Below are positions 24,120-35,039 of a stretch of 38,806 nt of DNA, piece by piece (within the stretch, counting starts at the first letter, position 1; the number at the start of each line of letters is the position of its first letter). The stretch is taken from positions 1 to 38,806 of the forward strand of contig NZ_QZVS01000055.1 in NCBI RefSeq assembly GCF_003602235.1. The letters are read 5' to 3'. The translations under genes and the position numbers were made by a program. The stretch comes from Cryobacterium melibiosiphilum. Lineage in GTDB: Bacteria > Actinomycetota > Actinomycetes > Actinomycetales > Microbacteriaceae. Below the pieces are notes generated by a model, which had not been told where the DNA came from, searched no databases, and saw nothing but the letters and a program-made list of their open reading frames with translations.

Positions 24120-24180
24120 ACGTTCAAGCCTACGACGGCCCCGCGCCGCCAGTGCCCTGCCGTCATGCGCCGACGTGCCC

Positions 24181-24265
24181 GTACCGTTCGACGGAGTTCT
24201 GGCCCGAAAACAACGTTTCCGGGCCAGAACAGGCCAGAACGGTGCCGAACACCGTCGAATGGTAC
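24181..24265. repeat. 85-bp palindromic element, copy G
   Basis: Left arm GTACCGTTCGACGGA (24181-24195), right arm ACCGTCGAATGGTAC (24251-24265), exactly 85 bp. A nested inverted repeat, GTTCTGGCCCG with CGGGCCAGAAC, occupies the left part of the core. Confidence 0.9.
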
Positions 24266-24298
24266 AGAGCCCCGCCGGACACGGCCCGGAAGAGCGGG

Positions 24299-25072
24299 CT
24301 AGCGACGGATGCGCTCACGGTCGCGCCGTGCGACCGGGCGCTGGCTGCGTTCCCAGCCGCGCGGAACCTTGCGGGCGCTGTTGCCGGTGTGGTGGTCGCG
24401 CGAACGGTAGACGACGTACGGGCGCACGAGGTAGCCGAGCGGCGCCGAGAACACGTGCACCAGCCGGGTGAACGGCCACAGCAGAAACAGCGTCGTCGCG
24501 CAGAGAACGTGCAGCTGAAAGAAGAACGGCACGTCGCTCATCAGCGCGGGGTCGGGCTGAAACCCGTAGAGCGAGCGGATCCACGGCGAAATCGAGCCGC
24601 GGTAGTCGTAGCCGCCGCCGAAGATCTGGTACAAAACCGTCGCGGTCGTGCCGAACAGGATGGTTCCGCCGAGGAGCACGTACATGACCTTGTCCATCAC
24701 GGTTGTGACGAGCAGCACCCGCCCGTTCAGGCGGCGCCGGTAGATCAGAATGCCGAGGCCGGCGACGGTGAGCACCGCCGCGAAGGTTCCGAGCCAGGTC
24801 GCGCCGAGGTGGTAAATGTGCTCGGTGACGCCGAAGAACTCGAGCCACGCCTTCGGGATGAACAGCCCCACGACGTGCCCGCCGATGACCATGAGCATGC
24901 CGTAGTGGAACATGGGCGAGCCCCAGCGCAGCAGCCGGTTCTCGTAGGTCTGGCTCGACCGCGAGGTCCAGCCGAACTGGTCATAGCGAAAGCGCAGCAG
25001 GTGGCCCACGACGAACACGGCCGCCGCCGCGTAGGGGAACGCGACCCAGAGCAGAAAATCCCAGGCATTCAT
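24299..25072 (-). CDS. narI: Respiratory nitrate reductase gamma subunit (cytochrome b)
   Basis: Membrane diheme subunit that oxidises menaquinol and passes electrons to NarH. 257 residues with five helices. Candidate heme ligands are in HYGMLMVIGGHVVGLF (second helix) and FFQLHVLCATTLFLLWPFTRLVHVFSAP (late helix), both typical of NarI. The Arg-rich tail is cytoplasmic. Its ATG overlaps the narJ stop by 4 bp; last gene of the operon. Length slightly above the 220-240 norm. Confidence 0.97.
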   Translation of the reverse strand: MNAWDFLLWVAFPYAAAAVFVVGHLLRFRYDQFGWTSRSSQTYENRLLRWGSPMFHYGMLMVIGGHVVGLFIPKAWLEFFGVTEHIYHLGATWLGTFAAVLTVAGLGILIYRRRLNGRVLLVTTVMDKVMYVLLGGTILFGTTATVLYQIFGGGYDYRGSISPWIRSLYGFQPDPALMSDVPFFFQLHVLCATTLFLLWPFTRLVHVFSAPLGYLVRPYVVYRSRDHHTGNSARKVPRGWERSQRPVARRDRERIRR

Positions 25073-25769
25073 ACGAAGACATCCTTAGTGGGTGATGCGG
25101 TGAACGGCTTCAAATTGCCGAGAAAAGACACTCCGACCAGCTCGGTCGGCGGCCCCTCGTTGACCAGGTCGAGGTACCGGCGGCGAGTGGCCTCGTCGAT
25201 CGCCGGCAGCGACAGCGACACGGCCTCCACCAGGTGCGCATAGGGGCTGTGCACGGTTTCCAGCGCACTCCGCAGCACCTCGATGCCGTCGCGGTGGGCG
25301 GCGAGCAGCTCGCGGGCGATCGGCGAGTCCGAGAGCGCCGAGAACTCGAGCACCATCGGCAGGTAGTCGGGCAGTTCGTCCGCCGCAACCTCCCACCCGG
25401 CCGCCCGGTACGCCTCGACGAAGCGCACGAGCGCCATGCCGCGCCGGCGAGTGTCGCCGGCTGCGTAATAGGAGAGGTACGGGCAGCACTTGCGTTTCAG
25501 GTCGAAGGTCGCGGTAAAGTGCGCCTCCAGCTCCTGCCCGGTCATCGCATCCGCTGAATCGAGGAACGCACCGAACGCGTACTGCAAGGGGTCGGGCAAG
25601 ACGGCGACGGATGCCCGCACCAGCTCGAACCGCGCCCGCCGCTCGGGAGACGGGTAATCCAAAAGAATGGATGCCGCCATGTGCGCGATCACGGCGTGCT
25701 CGGTGGTGAGGTTGATCGCCGAGACGGTGCGGGAGAGCTTCAGCGGGGTCTGCAGAATGTTGGGAAACC

Positions 25770-25773
<4 letters not shown>
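25069..25773 (-). CDS. narJ: Nitrate reductase assembly chaperone
   Basis: Cytosolic chaperone needed to insert the molybdenum cofactor into NarG and dock NarGH on NarI; not part of the final enzyme. 234 residues, all helical. The family segment FDLKRKCCPYLSYYAAGDTRRRGMAL and LPDYLPMVLEF are present. Start and stop both overlap neighbours by 4 bp (narH before, narI after). Confidence 0.95.
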
Positions 25774-27475
<1,702 letters not shown>

Positions 27476-27476
<1 letters not shown>

Positions 27477-30400
27477 TAGTATTCCACTTTCTGGCTGCGA
27501 CGACGGATGGTGGTGACCTCGTCGCGTTGGTTCCCGGTCGGTCCGAGGTAGTTGAAGGCGAACGACAGCTGGGCGTAGCCGCCGATCAGGTGGGACGGTT
27601 TCAAGAGGATGCGGGTGAGCGAGTTGTTCGTGCCGCCGCGCAGCCCCGAGGTCTCCGCGACGGGCACATTGATCGTGCGGTCCTTCGCGTGGTACATGTA
27701 CACGGTGCCCTCCGGCATCCGGTGTGAGACGACCGCGCGGGCGACGACCACGCCGTTGCGGTTGTAGGACTCGATCCACTCGTTGTCGATCACGCCGATC
27801 TTCTCGGCGTCCTGCGGGCTCATCCAGATGGTGGGGCCACCGCGAGAGAGCGAGAGCATCATCAGGTTGTCCTGGTACTCGGAGTGGATCGACCACTTCG
27901 AGTGCGGGGTGAGGTAGCGCACCGCGACCTCGGCGCGACCCTTCACCGACGGGTCGCCCGTGGCATCCGTCGACCCGAGCTTCACGTCTTGGAAAAGGCG
28001 GTGCATGTCGAGCGGCGGGCGGAAGATGGGCAGCTGCTCGCCGAGCTCGATCATCCAGTCGTGGTCGAGGTAGAAGTGCTGGCGGCCGGTGAGGGTGTGC
28101 CAGGGCTTCAGGTGTTCGACGTTGATGGTGAAGGCGCTGTAGCGGCGGCCGCCGTGCTCACTGCCCGACCATTCCGGGCTCGTGAGCACCGGCACCGGGG
28201 CGCCCTGGACATCCGCGTAGGTGAAGCGGCGACCCGCGTTGTCGCTGGCCAGGTGGGCGAGCTGGGTGCCCGTGCGCTCCTCGAGCTGCCTAAAGCCCTG
28301 GGTGCCGAGGCGCCCGTTGGTGGTGCCCGACAGGGCGAGTACCATCTCGCAGGCGTGGATCGCGGTGGTGAGCTTTGGCCGACCGATGGCCGGGCCGGAC
28401 TCCATCAGGCCGTTCTTGCGTCCGAGGTACTCGACCTCGACGTCGGGGGTGAACTTGACGCCCTTGGTGACCATGCCGAGCTTGCCGGTGAGCGGTCCGA
28501 GCGCGCCGAGCTGGGCGGCGAAGGCCGGGTAGTCGCGCTTGACGACGATGAGCTTAGGCATCGTGATGCCGGGGATCAACGTGTCAATATCGCGCACGGT
28601 GCCGTGCGGGGTGCTCATCGCGTCGGGGGTGTCGTGGCTGAGCGGCGCGGCGACGAGGTCGCTGCGCACCCCGAGGTGGGTCTCGCTCATCTCGCTGATC
28701 TTCGCGGCGAGCACGTGGAAGATGTCGAAGTCGGTCTTGGCCTGCCAGGGCGGGGCGATGGCCGGGTTGAACGAGTGAATGAAGGGATGCATATCCGTCG
28801 TCGACAGGTCGTTCTTCTCATACCAGGTGGCCGGGGGCAGAACGACGTCGCTGTAGATGGTCGTGCTCGTCATGCGGAAGTCGCTCGTCACGAGCAGGTC
28901 GAGCTTGCCCTCGGGAGCGGATTCGTGCCACTTCATGGTCTTGGGGCGTTTGTCCTCGGGCGATTCGGGCGCGCGCACGGCGGACTTCGCACCGAGCAGG
29001 TGCTTCATGAAGTATTCGTTGCCCTTGCCCGAGGAGCCGAGCACGTTGGCACGCCAGACGACGAGCACCCGCGGGAAGTTCTCGGGGGCGTCGGGGTCTT
29101 CGCAGGAATACGCGAGGCTGCCGTCTTTCAGGGAGTCGACGACGTACTGGGCCGGTTCGACGCCGGCCGCGGCGGCGTCGTCGACGAGGTCGAGGGAGTT
29201 GCGGTTGAAGGTCGGGTAGCTGGGCATCCAGCCGCGCTTGGCCGATTCGACCAGGGTGTCCGCGGTGGTGCGGTCCTTGAACAGGCCGGTGCCGAGCGGG
29301 CTCGCCAGGGTGTCGGCGCTCAGGCCGTCGTAGCGCCACTGGTCGGTGGCGAGGTAGAAGAAGCCGGTGCCGATCATCTGGCGCGGCGGGCGTACCCAGT
29401 CGAGGCCGAAGGCGTACTGGCCGTAACCGGTGAGCGGACGCACCTTTTCCTGGCCGACGTAGTGGGCCCATCCGCCGCCGTTGACGCCCTGGCAGCCGGT
29501 CATCGTGGTCAGCGCGAGGAACGCGCGGTAGATGGTGTCGGAGTGGAACCAGTGGTTGGTGCCGGCGCCCATCAAAATCATCGAACGACCTTCGGAGTCT
29601 TCGGCGTTCTGCGCGAATTCCCGGCCGATGCGTTCGGCGGCCTGCATCGGCACGCTGGTGATCTCTTCCTGCCAGGCGGGGGTGCCGGGGCTCGACGCGT
29701 CGTTGTAGCCGGTGGGCCAGACGCCGGGAAGGCCCGGCCGGCCCACGCCGTACTGGGCCAGGAGCAGGTCGAAGACGGTCGTGACGAGCGCGCCGCCGAC
29801 CTGCCGCACGGGCACGCCGCGCCGGATGACGCCGGCGCCGCCGGCGTGCTGTTCGCCCTCGGTCGTCGGGGTCACGTCGAAGCGGGGCAGGTCGATTTCG
29901 ACGACGGATGCGCCGTCCCAGTCGGGTGCGTCCATGATCGAGAGCAGCGGGTCGACGCCCTCGAGGTCGAGGTTCCACTTGCCCTTGTCGCTCTCGCTGA
30001 AGCGGTGACCGATGGAGCCGTTCGGCACGACCGCCTCGCCGGTCTGATCGAGCAGTACCGGCTTGAAGGCGGCGCTCGCGACGGTCGACGGAGTGCCGGG
30101 GAGAGCATCCGCGGTCACGAATTTGCCGGGCACGAACGCGTCGCCGCGCGGTGTGAGCGAGATCAGGTAGCAGCTGTCGGAGAACTTCTTCATGTACTCG
30201 ACGAAGCGCGGGGTCTGGCGGTCGACGAAGAATTCTTTCAGCACGACGTGACCCATGGCCAGCGCCAGGGCGCCGTCGGTGCCGGGGTGCACCGCGAGCC
30301 ACTCGTCGGCGAACTTGGAGTTGTCGGCGTAGTCGGGCGAGACGGTGATGACCTTCTGGCCGCGGTAGCGGGCCTCGACCATGAAGTGCGCGTCGGGGGT

Positions 30401-31342
30401 GCGGGTGACGGGAACGTTGCTGCCCCACATGATGAGGTAGCTGGAGTTCCACCAGTCGGCCGATTCAGGTACGTCGGTCTGGTCGCCGAAGACCTGCGGG
30501 CTGGCGACGGGGAGGTCGGCGTACCAGTCGTAGAACGAGAGCATGGTGCCGCCGAGCAGCGAGATGAAGCGGTTACCCACGCCCTGGCTCACGATCGACA
30601 TCGCCGGAATCGGGCTGAAGCCCACGACCCGGTCGGGGCCGTACTTCTTGATGGTGTGCACGTGGGCGGCGGCGACGATTTCGCTGGCTTCGTCCCAGGT
30701 GGCGCGCACCAGGCCGCCCTGGCCGCGGGCACTCTTGTACGCTTTCGCGGTTTCCGGGTTGCCGGTGATCTCGGCCCAGGCCAGCACGGGGTCGCCGAGG
30801 CGGGCCTTGGCCTCGCGGAACAGGTTCAGCAGCACGCCGCGCACGTAGGGGTAACGCACCCGGGTCGGCGAGTAGGTGTACCAGCTGAAGGCCGCGCCGC
30901 GGGGGCAGCCGCGGGGTTCGTATTCGGGGCTGTCGGGGCCGACTGACGGGTAGTCGGTCTGCTGGGTCTCCCAGGTGATGATGCCGTCTTTCACGTACAC
31001 CTTCCAGGAGCACGAGCCGGTGCAGTTCACGCCGTGGGTGCTGCGCACCTCTTTGTCGTGGGTCCAGCGGTCACGGTAGAAGGAGTCGGCGTCGCGGCCG
31101 CCCTCGAGAAAGACCGATCGCAGGTCGGCGGATGCCGTGCCCCGCCGCAGAAAGCGGCCCATGCCCACGAGGGTTTCGGCGAGAACGGTGTCGGTGCCGG
31201 CCTTGTGGGCCTTGTCCTTTTTCGCTGCCGTTTTCGCGCCGGCCCGGGTGGTGCGGGTGGTCGTGGTGGTGGTCGTCGTGATCTCGGTGGTGGTTGTGGT
31301 GGTGCCAGGCTCGGTGGAGCTTGACTCGGCAGGCGTTTTCAC
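27476..31342 (-). CDS. narG: Respiratory nitrate reductase alpha subunit
   Basis: Catalytic subunit with molybdopterin guanine dinucleotide and one 4Fe-4S cluster; reduces nitrate to nitrite at the inner face of the membrane. 1288 residues from GTG (31340-31342), GAGGG upstream. The FS0 ligands are His103, Cys107, Cys111 and Cys146 (HGVNCTGSCSW, RGCPRGA). The molybdenum ligand is Asp near 272 (GGTMLSFYDWYADLP). YRGQKVITVSPDYADNSKFAD and SDFRMTSTTIYSDVVLPPATW are also typical. No Tat motif, as expected for NarG. The first 35 residues are unusual, with runs of Thr (TTTTTTEITTTTTTTTRTT) and then Lys/Ala, not part of the fold. Confidence 0.98.
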
Positions 31343-31430
31343 GGCACATCCCTCGCTAACCAGGGATTACCCTCGCGGCAACCACCCTGCTTACGAGTTT
31401 TGCCGGTGGGCACCGGTGCTTCAAGCGCAG

Positions 31431-31446
31431 AACACCGTGACAAATG
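31431..31446 (-). promoter_or_regulatory. Shared nar motif upstream of narG
   Basis: The minus strand reads CATTTGTCACGGTGTT, then CTGCGC, 88 bp before the narG start. The same 16-mer precedes narK at a similar distance and orientation. No FNR half-site pair is clear. Confidence 0.65.
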
Positions 31447-31474
31447 CCGGGCTGCCCACGGCCCCGGTGTCGCC

Positions 31475-31580
31475 GTATCCGGTTGTTGAGCCTGTCGAAA
31501 CACGACACTGTTGAACCGATTCAGGGTGGGTGTAGACGGGTCAACACCCTCACAAGCGCCTCAACACCGTCGAATGGTAC
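31475..31580. repeat. Long-arm palindromic element, copy H
   Basis: Left arm GTATCCGGTTGTTGAGCC followed by TGTCGAAACACGAC; right arm ACCGTCGAATGGTAC (31566-31580). 106 bp, upstream of narG. The left arm is slightly degraded relative to copies C and D. Confidence 0.75.
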
Positions 31581-31583
31581 GCG

Positions 31584-31920
31584 GCCGCGCGGTACTAGCG
31601 CCGCTGCGCGGTGGGCACGCCTACGGCGCAGCGGCGCAGGTACCGCGAATCTCACGGCCCCCGAAATCAGGCTCCGCAGCGCGGTAGCAGCGCCGCTGCG
31701 CGCTACCTGCGCCGCTGCGCGGTACTAGCGCCGCTGCGCGGTACCTGCGCCGGGTGCCCGCGACCCGCAGAACCGAGCGTCCGCCGTTGCGCGGTACGTG
31801 CGCCGCTGCGCTATGGGCGCGCCTACGGCGCAGTGGCGCAGGTACCGCGCTGCTCGCCAGCCGCGCGCGCGACCCGCCGCAGCGCGGTACTTCCGCCGCT
31901 ACGCGGTAGCTGCGCCTGGC
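31584..31920. repeat. Cluster of GC-rich GCGCCGCTGCGC repeats
   Basis: About ten degenerate copies, in both orientations, of GCGCGGTAC-(T/C)(A/T)GCGCCGCTGCGC. Examples: GCGCCGCTGCGCGGT near 31598, 31690, 31710, 31729 and 31800, and the inverse GCGCAGCGGCGCAGGTACCG near 31627. No protein-coding call is made here. It fills most of the 629-bp gap between the regulator gene and narG. Confidence 0.75.
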
Positions 31921-31971
31921 CCCTGCGGCAAGCGGATGCCCCGCCGCCGCACCGGCGCCGGCCAGGGCGCG

Positions 31972-32817
31972 TCAGCGGCGGCGGGAGCCGAGACCGGCAC
32001 CGGCCGGCTCGGCGACCCGGCCGGCGGCATCCGCTGCCGAAGAGCCCGCGGTGACGGCGACCATCGCGTCGACCACCACGTTCGCCTCGGACACCGCGGC
32101 CTCGAGCGCGGCGCGGTCGGCCGCTATTTCGGCGGGGCTCGCGTGGTGCAGGTCGATCGTGCAGAGGCGCGGCGCCTCGATCAGGTGCAGCTGGTGGGCG
32201 CGCAGCGGCCCTTCGGCCTGCTCGAGCACCCCCTGGATCAGCTTGAAGTGCACGCCGCAGACCTCGGGGTGGTCCTTGACCATCTCCGAGTACGGGCAGT
32301 CGTGCAGGGTGACGTGCTGCTGATCATCGGTGACGCGGGCGTCGAATCCGGACTGGTCGAGGTGGTCGTCGAGCGCGTCGAACTGGCGCTGCACTGCGGG
32401 GTGCGTGGGCCGCACCGCGGCGGCATCAGCGGCGGCCCCGCACTCGGCTCCCACGGTCACCGCGCCGGCGGTGGGCCGGTCCACGGGAGTGAGGGGCAGC
32501 ATCCGTCGCAGCTGCTCGGCGCGAATGAGCGCGGCCTCGACCTTTTTGCCACGCACCGAGGAGGCGTCGGAGTCCACACCGCGGGCGGCGCTGTAGAGCA
32601 TGCGCGGGCGGCCCTTGGTCTGCCGAGGCTCGGGCTCGCAGGTGACGAAACCCTCGCTGATCAGGCGATCGAGGTGTTCGCGGGCCGTGTTGTGGTGCAG
32701 GCCGGCAGCCTCGGCGAGGTCGCCGACGGTCATCGTGCCGCGCTGTTGCAGCTGGTGCAGCAGGTTGATGCGGCTCAGAGAAGCGAGCGTTTTATAACTC
32801 GGGGGTTGGGCAGCCAT
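31972..32817 (-). CDS. Winged-helix regulator with cysteine cluster, possible nar regulator
   Basis: 281 residues. The N-terminal winged helix (YKTLASLSRINLLHQLQQRG, then MTVGDLAEAAGLHHNTAREHLDRLISEGFV and KGRPRMLY) is of the ArsR/SufR-like type. A C-terminal part has LHDCPYSEMVKDHPEVCGVHF and a third Cys in PRLCTIDLHH, a spacing seen in Fe-S-binding SufR-like regulators. It lies directly upstream of narG on the same strand. By analogy with ArnR, the Fe-S repressor of nitrate respiration genes in Corynebacterium, it may sense O2, NO or Fe-S status and control nar. That link is inference. The Ala-rich tail has no motif. Confidence 0.82.
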   Translation of the reverse strand: MAAQPPSYKTLASLSRINLLHQLQQRGTMTVGDLAEAAGLHHNTAREHLDRLISEGFVTCEPEPRQTKGRPRMLYSAARGVDSDASSVRGKKVEAALIRAEQLRRMLPLTPVDRPTAGAVTVGAECGAAADAAAVRPTHPAVQRQFDALDDHLDQSGFDARVTDDQQHVTLHDCPYSEMVKDHPEVCGVHFKLIQGVLEQAEGPLRAHQLHLIEAPRLCTIDLHHASPAEIAADRAALEAAVSEANVVVDAMVAVTAGSSAADAAGRVAEPAGAGLGSRRR

Positions 32818-32823
32818 GACTTT

Positions 32824-32829
32824 ATTATC
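32824..32829 (-). promoter_or_regulatory. Predicted -10 of regulator gene (leaderless)
   Basis: The minus strand reads GATAAT, 6 bp before the ATG at 32817, and TG precedes it. Transcription would begin at the ATG, and no ribosome site is present. The -35 is unclear. Confidence 0.4.
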
Positions 32830-32877
32830 ACCTGCGATTCTGAACGAAGGGTAGCGTCACGCGCGTATCAGGCGCCG

Positions 32878-33108
32878 CTAGCGAACGGGCATCCGCGGTG
32901 CGCGCCGAGGCGGCGGGGGCGGAACCTCTTTGGCGGCGACGACGTCGGCGAGCCGGAGGGAGACGAGCCCGCGCTTGGTCTCCACCTCGCACGTCTCGCG
33001 GTCAACCAGACGGAGGTACCCGAGGGCATCCGTGAGCCCGCCGGGAACGGTCGTGCGCACGACGACGCGGGTTCCGAGCAAGGCCCCCCGCAGAAACTCG
33101 ACGGGCAT
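32878..33108 (-). CDS. Small SH3-like domain protein
   Basis: 76 residues. FLRGALLGTRVVVRTTVPGG, GYLRLVDRETCEVETKRGLVSLRLADVVAAKEVPPPPPRR form a small beta-barrel-like domain followed by a Pro-rich tail. In actinobacteria a similar module precedes GNAT acetyltransferase domains, but none follows here, so this is a free-standing version. The ATG at 33106-33108 has AGAGGGG five bases upstream. Function unknown. Confidence 0.65.
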   Translation of the reverse strand: MPVEFLRGALLGTRVVVRTTVPGGLTDALGYLRLVDRETCEVETKRGLVSLRLADVVAAKEVPPPPPRRAPRMPVR

Positions 33109-33147
33109 GGTCACCCCTCTATCGTACGTCGGTGCCCCCGCGGCGGT

Positions 33148-33182
33148 GACGGATGCCGCAGCGCCGGCCCCCGGCATCCGTC
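33148..33182. repeat. Hairpin of two opposed CGGATGCC motifs
   Basis: GACGGATGCCG (33148-33158) pairs with CGGCATCCGTC (33172-33182), 11 bp perfect, loop 13 nt. Located between the SH3-like gene and the aminopeptidase. Confidence 0.75.
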
Positions 33183-33215
33183 GCCCGGCGCAGTCCGGCA
33201 CCCCAAACCGAACGA

Positions 33216-33241
33216 CCCCCCGGCGCCGAAGCACCGGGGGG
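33216..33241 (-). terminator. Aminopeptidase terminator hairpin
   Basis: 11-bp stem with one mismatch (CCCCCCGG with CCGGGGGG at its base) and a 4-nt loop, 21 bp past the stop of the aminopeptidase. No T-run. Confidence 0.6.
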
Positions 33242-33262
33242 CCGCCGAGGAGCTGCACGCGC

Positions 33263-34801
33263 TTAGCGCACGAGCACGCCGCCCTTCGACTCGAACGCGT
33301 CCGCCGGAACGGCCGAACTCTCACGGCCAGCCATGCGGCTGCCGTCCTCGAAGAAGCCGCCCTGGCTGCGGGCGAGTGTCATGATCGCGTGCGCGGCGCC
33401 GTCGCCCAGTTCGCTGAGCGCCTGCGTGTTGAGGTTGGTGATGGTGTCGCAGGCCTGGTGGTAGCAGGCGTCGAGCGCGACGCCGGCCGTGCCGCCGAAG
33501 ATCGCGGCCTGCTCCGGGGTCTTCAGCTCTTCGGCCCCGCTGAACAGCCCGCCGGCGGGGATGCCCGCGGCAATGAAGGGCCCGTAGTCCGAGCGGCCGT
33601 CAAACGCGGTCGGCTCGGTCGGCAGGTTCTGCGCGGCGAAATAGTTGGTGAAGATGGTTTCGATCTGCGCGGAACCGGGAGGGCCAGACACCGCACCCTC
33701 TGCGGCCGAGCCGTCGCCGTCGTAGACGAAGCGCACGTAGTTCGGGGAGCCGAGCATGTCGAAGTTGAGGTTGGCGTAGATCGTGGCGAGCGTGTCGTCT
33801 GAGGCTGTCGCCACGTAGTTCTCCGATCCGAGCAGTCCGAGCTCTTCGGCGCCCCAGAACGCGAATCGCACCTTCTGGCGCGGGTTCACGTTGGTCTTGC
33901 TCATCTGGATGGCCGTCTCGAGAATCGTCGCCGTTCCACTGCCGTTGTCGTTGATGCCGGGGCCTTCCAGCACCGAGTCGAGGTGCGCCCCGACCACGAT
34001 GACTTTGTCGGCGCTGCCCTTCTTCGTCTCCGCGAGCACGTTGGTGGTCGTGCGGGTCTCCGCGATCACCTCGGTGCTCACCGACACGACGGTCGGCCCG
34101 GCCTGGGACGCGGCGAACAGGGCCGCGCCATCGTCGTAGCTGAGCCCGACGACGGGCACGCTGAGGGTGCCGCCGAGGGTGCCGGTGAGCAGCTCGGTGC
34201 GTCCCGGGTTGCCCTCGTTGAAGATGATCACGGCGTCATAACCCGCCGCGATGGCGTTCTCCGCCTTGAGCGCAAAGGTGCAGGTTCCGCGCTGCACCAG
34301 CGCGACCTGGGGAGCGGTGGCGGAGGCCGGCACGAAATCAGTCGCGAGGCATCCGGCCGCCGAACTGGGCTCGGGGGTGGCGGGAATGACGAGGTTAGTC
34401 GCCGGCACGACCTGCCCGGTCACGTCGCCGCTGCCCGAATAGGTGAACGTCGCGGTCTCGTAGTCGAGGGCGGTCGGTGTCACCTGGCTCAGGGCGGCCG
34501 GGATGACCTCCTCGTAGTACTCGAACTCGAAGGGCTGCTCAGTGACGAGATAGCCGGCCTTTTTCAGCTCACCCTTCACATAGGCAGCGGATGCGTCATA
34601 GCCCGGCGTTCCCGCGGCTCGCGTGCCTCCGTTGCGGTTGGCGATGCGTTGCAGCGCCCGCTCGTGTTGCAGGATGCCGTTCACGGTGACCGCGTTCCGC
34701 AGTTTCTGGGTGTTGATCTCGTCGACCGCGGCGGTGGCCGACAGGGGAACGGTCAGGCTCCCCGCCACCAGCGCAGCTACCAGCCATGCTCTTCTTCGCA
34801 C
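33263..34801 (-). CDS. Secreted M28 family aminopeptidase with PA domain
   Basis: 512 residues with a Sec signal peptide (MRRRAWLVAALVAGSLTVPLSATAA). After a prodomain-like part comes a PA domain insert (ATDFVPASA, VALVQRGTCTFALKAENA, AVIIFNEG) and the M28 di-zinc catalytic core. Ligands visible: VVGAHLDSV (His), PGINDNGSGTA (bridging Asp), WGAEELGLLGS (catalytic Glu pair), NLNFDMLGS (Asp) and CYHQACDT (His). It probably releases N-terminal residues from peptides outside the cell. GTG at 34799-34801 with GGGAGG upstream. It stands alone; hairpin terminator after it. Confidence 0.93.
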   Translation of the reverse strand: MRRRAWLVAALVAGSLTVPLSATAAVDEINTQKLRNAVTVNGILQHERALQRIANRNGGTRAAGTPGYDASAAYVKGELKKAGYLVTEQPFEFEYYEEVIPAALSQVTPTALDYETATFTYSGSGDVTGQVVPATNLVIPATPEPSSAAGCLATDFVPASATAPQVALVQRGTCTFALKAENAIAAGYDAVIIFNEGNPGRTELLTGTLGGTLSVPVVGLSYDDGAALFAASQAGPTVVSVSTEVIAETRTTTNVLAETKKGSADKVIVVGAHLDSVLEGPGINDNGSGTATILETAIQMSKTNVNPRQKVRFAFWGAEELGLLGSENYVATASDDTLATIYANLNFDMLGSPNYVRFVYDGDGSAAEGAVSGPPGSAQIETIFTNYFAAQNLPTEPTAFDGRSDYGPFIAAGIPAGGLFSGAEELKTPEQAAIFGGTAGVALDACYHQACDTITNLNTQALSELGDGAAHAIMTLARSQGGFFEDGSRMAGRESSAVPADAFESKGGVLVR

Positions 34802-34941
34802 AATGCCTCCCGATTAGCGGGCCGCGGGGTGACTCCGTCGTCACGGGCCCGCTGAGACACTGCACCTTGATCGGCCTTTGAGCAGCCACCGTTACCAAAC
34901 CGTGATATTTGCGGAGGTGGCCGCAGGCATCCGCGCCGGCC

Positions 34942-35026
34942 GTACCATTCGACGGTGTCCAGCCCGCGTGCGCGCGGAAAACACGGTTCAGACCCGCGAA
35001 AGCGGCCCAACTCCGTCGAATGGTAC
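34942..35026. repeat. 85-bp palindromic element, copy I
   Basis: Left arm GTACCATTCGACGGT (34942-34956), right arm TCCGTCGAATGGTAC (35012-35026), exactly 85 bp. It lies just past the trkA stop (trkA runs on the minus strand) and upstream of the aminopeptidase. Confidence 0.9.
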
Positions 35027-35039
35027 GGGCGGCCTGCCG

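Noticed and set aside
27884..30946. Very long plus-strand open frame (over 1000 codons) opposite narG
   Set aside because: A mirror of high-G+C codon structure in narG; sequence is Gly/Val/Arg/His-rich without domain motifs, and narG is certain.
31584..31920. Possible CRISPR array in the repeat cluster
   Set aside because: Units are variable in length and orientation, with no regular spacers and no cas genes.
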